NCBI GenBank assembly: GCA_031082315.1
Contig: JAVHLC010000003.1
Span: forward strand, 1-64,000
Direction: 5' to 3'
Origin: Thermodesulfobacteriota bacterium
GTDB taxonomy: Bacteria; Desulfobacterota; QYQD01
DNA: 64,000 bases
Shown here: positions 58,860 through 64,000 of the stretch, piece after piece
Layout of the letters: each line of letters begins with the position of its first letter
Position numbering within the stretch: position 1 is the first letter of the stretch
The notes under the pieces: generated by a model
Database searches by the model: none
Told to the model about the DNA's origin: nothing
Seen by the model: the letters and a program-made list of their open reading frames with translations, nothing else
Program-made: the position numbers and the translations under genes

Positions 58860-58938
58860 GGTAATATCCTCCAGGATTTGTGTATAATTTTAAATTCCAA
58901 AATTCAAAGTTCAAATAAAATCCAAATGACTAAATATC

Positions 58939-59139
58939 GTAACACGTTAGGTGTTTGAAACAGTCCTGCACTTAGAAAAGGCTGATAATCTGGAACTCAG
59001 GAACTCATAAAAAGAAAATACGAAAATCTCACCTTAATCAGGGACTCACGAATTCATGAAAGAACAGAGCAGCCAGAAGCCGAACTGCTGAAAATCAATT
59101 TCTCAATAATACTTTCCTGATTTCCTGAGTTCCAGCTTC
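58939..59139. repeat. family C repeat, copy 3
   Basis: The left 64 bases (GTAACACGTTAGGTGTT ... CTGGAACTCAGGA) form a direct repeat of 4030-4093 with about seven to eight differences. The right end CTGATTTCCTGAGTTCCAG mirrors the left GGAACTCAGGAACTCA. It occupies most of the gap between surE and the unknown gene. Confidence 0.75.
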
Positions 59140-59243
59140 GAACTTGGCTAAATAATAGGTGTTGAAAAAGAATCTTGTCAATGGTTATCTTTCTTGCTAA
59201 GAACTATAAGACAATTTCTTTATAGCAGGTGGTTTCTAAAAGT

Positions 59244-60299
59244 ATGGAGAAGCAGAAAGTTAAAGGAGAACCTCTTTCCGCACTCTACTTTCCGTTTACG
59301 TATATCCGGGAAGGACTGCTTAAGAGCGTCCTCTTCTTTTTTGATAGCCTGGTCCTTTATCAGCCATCCGAATGGCAGTCATCGCCGCTTTATCCGGAGC
59401 TGGTAAGGTCCGGCCTTCTCCGTCTGGAAGTCCCCCTTCCGGCCGGTTCTGAGCTGCCGGCCCTGAAGCGAAGAGTGCGGGAGATCCTGTCCTGGGGCGA
59501 TTTTGTCTTCAACTCCGGCCAGCTTGGCTATTTGAAGCATATCAAGGAGTCAGGGACTGGTGTGGAGGGGTATGGAGAGATAATGGCCGCACTCAGGGGT
59601 GAAGAGTCTATGCCGCCGGCCTTTGACGAACTTTCCGCAATCCAGCTCTTCCTGCACCTGGCGCAGGAACACGACCAGCGGGAAGACGAGACGGCGCGAT
59701 TAGACTTCAAGGTCAGCATGCAGGAGAGTAAGCTGTGGTCGGAGCTTTTGATAGATGAAGAAAGGCCTTCTCGGGCCGCGCCCGCCTCCATACCCGATAG
59801 GGAGGATACCATCTCCATTGCCACCCGGCTTAAGGCCTGGTCACGTCTCTTTGAGAAAGGCTTTCATGGGGCCGGGATACCGTTCACAGACAGGTACACG
59901 GCGCTGGAGTTGTTACCGCCCAATAAACTCATTTTGACGATTCCACTCCCTGATCTGAGCGGCCGGGACTTTCCTGAGGCCTTAGAAGTCCGTGAGCAAG
60001 GCAGGGCGTTAGAGGCTGTAACTTTGATTAAGGCTTATGTAAGGCAGGCAGTTAAACGCCTTGCTACGTCTTCCCGGGCAGGGGGGGATATTAAAGACCT
60101 GGATGATGCCCATTTAAAGGGCGCGCTCCAGACACTGGGCGAAGAGAGTTCCCGCCTGAGCAACTTACCCCCGTATAACCTTTCTCTTTATATTTTCCCC
60201 GGTACCCCTACAGCAGGTCTGTTTTCAAAAGGTGTCTCTGACGAACGGAATGGGTTCATTTTCCTGCTGACGAAAGGCAGCGCTCATGAAGCCATCTAA
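59244..60299 (+). CDS. unrecognised protein coupled to the CysK-CysS fusion
   Basis: I do not recognise this 351-residue protein. It has no signal peptide or clear membrane helix. It is rich in Leu, Glu and Ser-Pro turns, with LKSVLFFFDSLVLYQPSEW near the start, a charged middle (HDQREDETARLDFKVSM) and a PPYNLSLYIFPG end. I chose the ATG with AGGTGG ten bases upstream over an earlier GTG. Its end overlaps the fusion gene start by 14 bases, so the two are translationally coupled and probably act together or in one regulatory unit. Confidence 0.75.
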   Translation: MEKQKVKGEPLSALYFPFTYIREGLLKSVLFFFDSLVLYQPSEWQSSPLYPELVRSGLLRLEVPLPAGSELPALKRRVREILSWGDFVFNSGQLGYLKHIKESGTGVEGYGEIMAALRGEESMPPAFDELSAIQLFLHLAQEHDQREDETARLDFKVSMQESKLWSELLIDEERPSRAAPASIPDREDTISIATRLKAWSRLFEKGFHGAGIPFTDRYTALELLPPNKLILTIPLPDLSGRDFPEALEVREQGRALEAVTLIKAYVRQAVKRLATSSRAGGDIKDLDDAHLKGALQTLGEESSRLSNLPPYNLSLYIFPGTPTAGLFSKGVSDERNGFIFLLTKGSAHEAI

Positions 60300-62637
60300 C
60301 AGGCTGGAGATCGGAAAATACGGGAATATCCTCGACCGTATCGGGCGCACCCCTCTTGCACCCATCATACGCATAAATCCTTACCGGAACGTTACCATCC
60401 TGGCCAAACTGGAGATGTTCAATCCGGGCGGGTCGATCAAGGACCGTGTGGCCCTGGCCATGATCGAGGCTGCGGAAGAGACCGGGGGGCTGAAAAAGGG
60501 GATGACCGTGCTCGAGGCCACGAGCGGCAATACCGGTATCGGCCTGGCCCTGGTAAGCGCGGTCAAGGGCTACCGTTGTATGCTGGTCATGTCTGAATCC
60601 GCCAGTATAGAAAGACGCAGGATTTTGGAGGCCTTTGGGACGGAGATAATCCTCACCCCGGCCAACCTGGGCACGGATGGGGCCATTGAGGAGGCCTATG
60701 CCCTGGCCCGCGAATATCCGGAGCGTTATTTTATGACCGACCAGTTTAATAATGAAAATAACTGGAAGGCCCATTATACAGGCACCGGGCCGGAGATCTG
60801 GGAACAGACCGGGGGGCAGGTCAGCGCCATTGTCATGGGTCTCGGGACGACCGGGACGGCTATGGGTGTTTCCCGTTATATCAAAGAGCAAAATCCGGCC
60901 GTGAAAATTATAGGCGTCGAGCCTTACTTAAAGCACAAGATTCAGGGCCTGAAGAACATGAAGGAGTCTTACAGGCCCGGCATCTTCGATAAAAACAGGC
61001 TGGATGAGATCATAAACATCCATGACGAAGAGGCCTTTGCCATGGCCCGCCGCCTGGCCAAAGAAGAGGGGCTTTTTGTCGGGATGAGTTCCGGAGCGGC
61101 TATGGCCGCGGCCCTGGAAGTCGCCCGGCGCATGGAAAAGGGGATTATTGTCACGATCTTCCCCGATGGCGGTGACCGGTATCTGAGCACCGATCTCTTT
61201 GCCAAAGAGATCAAAGTACCCTCTAAGGAGACCGCCTCCCAACTGAAGTTTTACAATACCCTGACCCGGAAAAAAGAGGTCTTTGAATCGATCATGCCGG
61301 GTAAGACAGGCATGTACTCGTGCGGCCCGACCGCGCATGAGCTCGCGCACCTGGGGATTTGCCGGCGCTTTATAGCCGCAGATTTAATCAGACGCTATCT
61401 GGAGTTCAAGGGTTACGCGGTTACCCATATCATGAACATCACGGATATAGATGACAAGACCATCCAGGGTTCCGAGCAGGCCGGACAGTCCTTAAAAGAG
61501 TTTACGGAAAGGTATATCCGGGAATTCATGCAGGATATAGACACGCTCGGCGTCTTGCGGGCCACGGTCTATCCGCGTGCTACCGAGCACGTGGAGGACA
61601 TGCTGGCCATGACCAGGACCCTTCTCGAAAAGGGTTATGCCTACGAAAAACACCACTCCATTTATTACGACCTTTCCAAGTTTCCGCACTATGGACGCCT
61701 GTCGCGCATAAAGCTGGATAAGATAAGGGTCGGGACTACGGTTGACCTTGATGAGTATGAGAAAGACAACCCCATGGATTTTACCCTCCTGAAACGTTCC
61801 AGCCTGTCTGAATTGAAAAAGGGTGTTTTTTACAAGACTGAATGGGGAAATCTCAGGCCGGGCTGGCATATTGAATGCGCCGCCATGTCCCTCAAGTATC
61901 TCGGGCCGACCTTTGATGTCCATACCAGCGGGAGTGACCTGATCTTCCCGCATCATGAAAATGAGATCGCCATAGCCGAGGCCTTTACCGGCAAGGCTAT
62001 GGCCAGATACTGGCTGCACAGCGCCCTGGTCATGGTAAACGGCAAGAAGATGTCCCGTTCAGCCGGTAATTTTATTACCTTGCGGGACCTGCTGGAAAAA
62101 GGATGTACCGGCCGGGAAGTTCGTTTCCTTCTTATTTCTACGCACTATCGGAAACCCCTGCGTTTTTCCTACCGGACCCTGGATGCCGCGCAGAGTTCCC
62201 TTAGGCGGCTGGATGATCTTATCCACCATCTGAATGTGCTTGTCCCCGGAGAACCGCATCCGGAGGCAGCCACGTATGTATCGACCATGGAGCAGGAATT
62301 CATCGTGGCCATGGATGACGACCTGAACGTGGCCGGGGCCCTGGCCGCTCTTTTCAACTTCATCAAAAAGATAAACCCGATTATAGATGCCCGTAACCTG
62401 GATCGTGACCAGATCGCCTACACCCTGGCTGTCCTGAAAAAGCTGGATACTGTGCTCGGAATCATGGATTTCAAGGAAGAGACACTCGATCCGGAGATTG
62501 CGGCCTTGATTGAGAAAAGAGAAGAGGCCCGCGAGAGAAAAGATTGGGTCCTGGCCGATCAGATGCGCGAACAACTCTCCGCTCATGGTATAATGGTTAT
62601 CGACACGCCGCGCGGCCCCATCTGGCGGAAGAAATAG
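60286..62637 (+). CDS. cysteine synthase - cysteinyl-tRNA synthetase fusion
   Basis: One continuous 783-codon frame joins two enzymes. Residues 1 to about 315 are a fold-type II cysteine synthase: PLP Lys52 in NPGGSIKDR, SGNTGIGLAL, GLGTTGTAMG and IFPDGGDRYLST. Residues about 320-783 are a full-length CysRS: Cys346, Cys531, His556 and Glu560 for zinc, HLGI (355-358) for the usual HIGH/HIGN, and KMSRS (588-592). The first enzyme makes cysteine from O-acetylserine or O-phosphoserine and sulfide, the second charges tRNA-Cys. The HIGH-like motif has an unusual last residue (Ile). No stop or frameshift separates the halves. Confidence 0.93.
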   Translation: MKPSNRLEIGKYGNILDRIGRTPLAPIIRINPYRNVTILAKLEMFNPGGSIKDRVALAMIEAAEETGGLKKGMTVLEATSGNTGIGLALVSAVKGYRCMLVMSESASIERRRILEAFGTEIILTPANLGTDGAIEEAYALAREYPERYFMTDQFNNENNWKAHYTGTGPEIWEQTGGQVSAIVMGLGTTGTAMGVSRYIKEQNPAVKIIGVEPYLKHKIQGLKNMKESYRPGIFDKNRLDEIINIHDEEAFAMARRLAKEEGLFVGMSSGAAMAAALEVARRMEKGIIVTIFPDGGDRYLSTDLFAKEIKVPSKETASQLKFYNTLTRKKEVFESIMPGKTGMYSCGPTAHELAHLGICRRFIAADLIRRYLEFKGYAVTHIMNITDIDDKTIQGSEQAGQSLKEFTERYIREFMQDIDTLGVLRATVYPRATEHVEDMLAMTRTLLEKGYAYEKHHSIYYDLSKFPHYGRLSRIKLDKIRVGTTVDLDEYEKDNPMDFTLLKRSSLSELKKGVFYKTEWGNLRPGWHIECAAMSLKYLGPTFDVHTSGSDLIFPHHENEIAIAEAFTGKAMARYWLHSALVMVNGKKMSRSAGNFITLRDLLEKGCTGREVRFLLISTHYRKPLRFSYRTLDAAQSSLRRLDDLIHHLNVLVPGEPHPEAATYVSTMEQEFIVAMDDDLNVAGALAALFNFIKKINPIIDARNLDRDQIAYTLAVLKKLDTVLGIMDFKEETLDPEIAALIEKREEARERKDWVLADQMREQLSAHGIMVIDTPRGPIWRKK

Positions 62638-62740
62638 GGGGAAAGAGTTGTTCACCACAGAGGCACAGAGGGCACCGAGAGTAAGAGCATTTTAATTTGC
62701 CTGGAGATATCCGCAGATCAAATTCCGTAATAAAGGCAGA

Positions 62741-62822
62741 TTGAAGCTCCCCGCAGCAAGCTGCGGGGAATCTCCGTATGCAAGGTAAAATGCATCGTAT
62801 TCGCTCGCTATGCATGTTCAAA
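62741..62822. repeat. palindromic repeat spanning the GxxExxY start codon
   Basis: It contains CCCCGCAGC-AA-GCTGCGGGG (62749-62768) and TATGCAAGGTAAAATGCAT, and ends with ATGCATGTTCAA, which includes the gene's first ATG. The reverse complement recurs at 11409-11523 with about 33 additional bases. Confidence 0.88.
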
Positions 62823-63193
62823 TGGATATAAACGATCTTACCGGTGAAGTCATCAGCGCAGCTATTGAGGTTCATAAGATCCTTGGACCTGGCCTATTGG
62901 AATCTGCTTATGAGGAATGCTTGTGTCGTGAGCTTGAATTAAGACAAATTCTTTACGACAGGCAAAAGGAGCTTCCTATAGAGTACAAGGGCATCAAATT
63001 AGATTGCGGCTATCGCTTGGATGTGCTCGTGGAAAACAGGTTAGTTCTTGAATTAAAAGCCTGTGATGCTCTGCAGCCGATACACAAGGCCCAGCTTCTG
63101 ACCTATCTAAAATTGACCGGTATCAAAGTAGGTCTCCTAATTAACTTTAATGTGCCTATCTTAAAGCAAGGGATAAAGCGGATGGTCAAGTGA
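62810..63193 (+). CDS. GxxExxY family protein
   Basis: The 127-residue protein carries the name-giving motif in [13 protein letters not shown] and a PD-(D/E)xK-like pattern ([18 protein letters not shown], Asp and Glu-x-Lys). The family is common and poorly characterised, with a nuclease-like fold suspected. The start could be this ATG or the next ATG ([10 protein letters not shown]), since the first lies inside the repeat. No partner gene is evident. Confidence 0.85.
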   Translation: MHVQMDINDLTGEVISAAIEVHKILGPGLLESAYEECLCRELELRQILYDRQKELPIEYKGIKLDCGYRLDVLVENRLVLELKACDALQPIHKAQLLTYLKLTGIKVGLLINFNVPILKQGIKRMVK

Positions 63194-63210
63194 GAGAGGA
63201 ATGAAGATTT

Positions 63211-63303
63211 ATTCACCACTGAGGCATTGAGGTCACAGTGGTTTTTTCTTTCTCCCCATGGGCAAAAACAATATCTCTGTGTTCTCTGTGACTCTGTGGT
63301 AAG
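63211..63303. repeat. family B inverted repeat, copy 7
   Basis: TTCACCACTGAGG pairs with CTCTGTGGTAAG around CAGTGGTTTTTTC and CCCATGGG. A half copy (TTCACCACAGAGGCACAGAGG) lies near 62652. It fills the space before the nitroreductase gene. Confidence 0.7.
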
Positions 63304-63336
63304 AAAAAACTCTTTGCGGTAGAAAAGGAGGGACTC

Positions 63337-64000
63337 ATGGATATAGCAGAAGCCATTCATAACCGCAGGAGCACCCGGGCTTTCCTGCCCAAACCGGTTC
63401 CAAAGACCGTGATTGAAAATATCTTGGATGCCGCCCGGTGGGCCCCCTCCTGGGGCAACACCCAGCCCTGGGAATTTCTGGTCGTGGGCGGAGAGGCCTT
63501 AGGGAAGATCGGTAAGGATTTTTGCTGCCGCCTGGCAGAGGGCGCAAAGGACAATCCCGATATTTCCATGCCGGCGGAGTGGGATGAGCCTTATAAGGGC
63601 CGCTATCAGCAGGTGGGTAGAGGGCTTTTTGATACGCTGGGTGTAGCCCGTGACGATAAGGCGGCCCGAAATGCGCACTATCAGAAGATGTATGCCTTTT
63701 TCGGCGCTCCCGCAGTCATCTTTATCCTCATGGGAGAAAATCTTGGCCACTATTCACTCTTTGACTGCGGGAGCGTCACCCAGACTATCTGCCTCCTGGC
63801 CAAGAGGGAAGGGCTGGGCACCTGCATCCTGGCCGCTGCCGTCCGCCACCCGGATATCATCCGGGCACACCTATCCGTGCCCCCCGGCAAGAAGTTCGTT
63901 ATCGGCATAGCCATCGGCTATCCAGACCCGGATTTGCCGTACGACAAATTCCGGAGCAGCCGCGTGCTGCTGGGGGAGATTGTAAGTTGGGTGGACCTAT
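63337..64000 (+). CDS. nitroreductase family protein, cut at the window end
   Basis: At least 221 residues of an FMN-dependent nitroreductase-fold protein are visible, with no stop before the edge. RRSTRAFLPKPVP and APSWGNTQPWEFLVV are the FMN-binding signatures, and CLLAKREGLGTCIL lies near the second FMN contact. Members reduce nitroaromatics, quinones or flavins. AAGGAGGG lies six bases before the ATG. Confidence 0.85.
   Translation, partial: MDIAEAIHNRRSTRAFLPKPVPKTVIENILDAARWAPSWGNTQPWEFLVVGGEALGKIGKDFCCRLAEGAKDNPDISMPAEWDEPYKGRYQQVGRGLFDTLGVARDDKAARNAHYQKMYAFFGAPAVIFILMGENLGHYSLFDCGSVTQTICLLAKREGLGTCILAAAVRHPDIIRAHLSVPPGKKFVIGIAIGYPDPDLPYDKFRSSRVLLGEIVSWVDL

Overview
The window looks like a chromosomal segment of an anaerobic deltaproteobacterium (Desulfobacterota). 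The grounds are gene content and order, not a phylogeny: an arg-lys block (argB-argD-argF-argG-argH, lipoprotein, lysA-dapF-dapA-dapB, dapL) in the order I recall from Geobacter-like genomes, an LL-diaminopimelate aminotransferase route to lysine, a tungstate uptake locus, cobamide salvage genes, multi-PAS sensor kinases and an LptF/LptG pair. Coding density is high, but most larger gaps are filled by dispersed palindromic repeats. I see no rRNA, tRNA, CRISPR array, intact insertion sequence or replication origin.

Layout. 0-1.5 kb: a zinc-ribbon/TPR protein and a toxin-antitoxin pair separated by a hairpin-rich noncoding stretch. 1.7-8.2 kb: rlmD, nth, a receiver-only regulator, lptF-lptG, a dNTPase. 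8.6-11.3 kb: valS. 11.5-18.5 kb: a tungstate locus with a divergent LysR regulator, three tandem substrate-binding proteins (one with no export signal), an outer-membrane porin, then tupB-tupC. 18.5-24.0 kb: cobamide salvage/remodelling operon (cbiR-like, cobU, cobT, cobS, cobQ, GNAT). 24.2-28.9 kb: a sensor kinase and a hybrid kinase. 29.0-33.8 kb: old-yellow-enzyme-type oxidoreductase, pgsA, lytic transglycosylase, transaldolase, a small membrane protein, folK. 33.8-46.8 kb: lysine and arginine biosynthesis. 46.8-49.7 kb: hslU, hslV, xerC. 49.8-54.7 kb: a probable fluoride-response region. 54.8-58.9 kb: hsp20, clpB, surE. 59.2-64 kb: an unknown protein, a cysteine synthase/cysteinyl-tRNA synthetase fusion, a GxxExxY protein and a nitroreductase cut by the window end.

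The most notable system is the fluoride-response region. Two sequences on the minus strand match the crcB-motif (fluoride) riboswitch consensus. One lies before a zinc-ribbon/HEAT-repeat gene and the C-terminal remnant of an enolase gene; the other lies before a cation/proton antiporter-uspA pair. Enolase is a classic fluoride-inhibited enzyme, so a decayed enolase gene behind this switch makes biological sense. The second standout is the 783-residue CysK-CysS fusion, which would join cysteine synthesis and tRNA-Cys charging in one chain and whose start overlaps an unrecognised gene.

Repeats. Family A has short CCGGAAAC/GTTTCCGG hairpins flanking runs of CAGCTATCAGC-like words. Family B has long imperfect inverted repeats (ACCGCAGAG ... 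CTCTGCGGT). Family C is GGAACTCAGGAA ... TTCCTGAGTTCC. A fourth element, a GC-rich palindrome, spans the start codon of the GxxExxY gene and has an inverted copy about 51 kb away. Several repeats supply the last codons of genes, and one cluster of palindromes sits in frame inside the cbiR-like gene.
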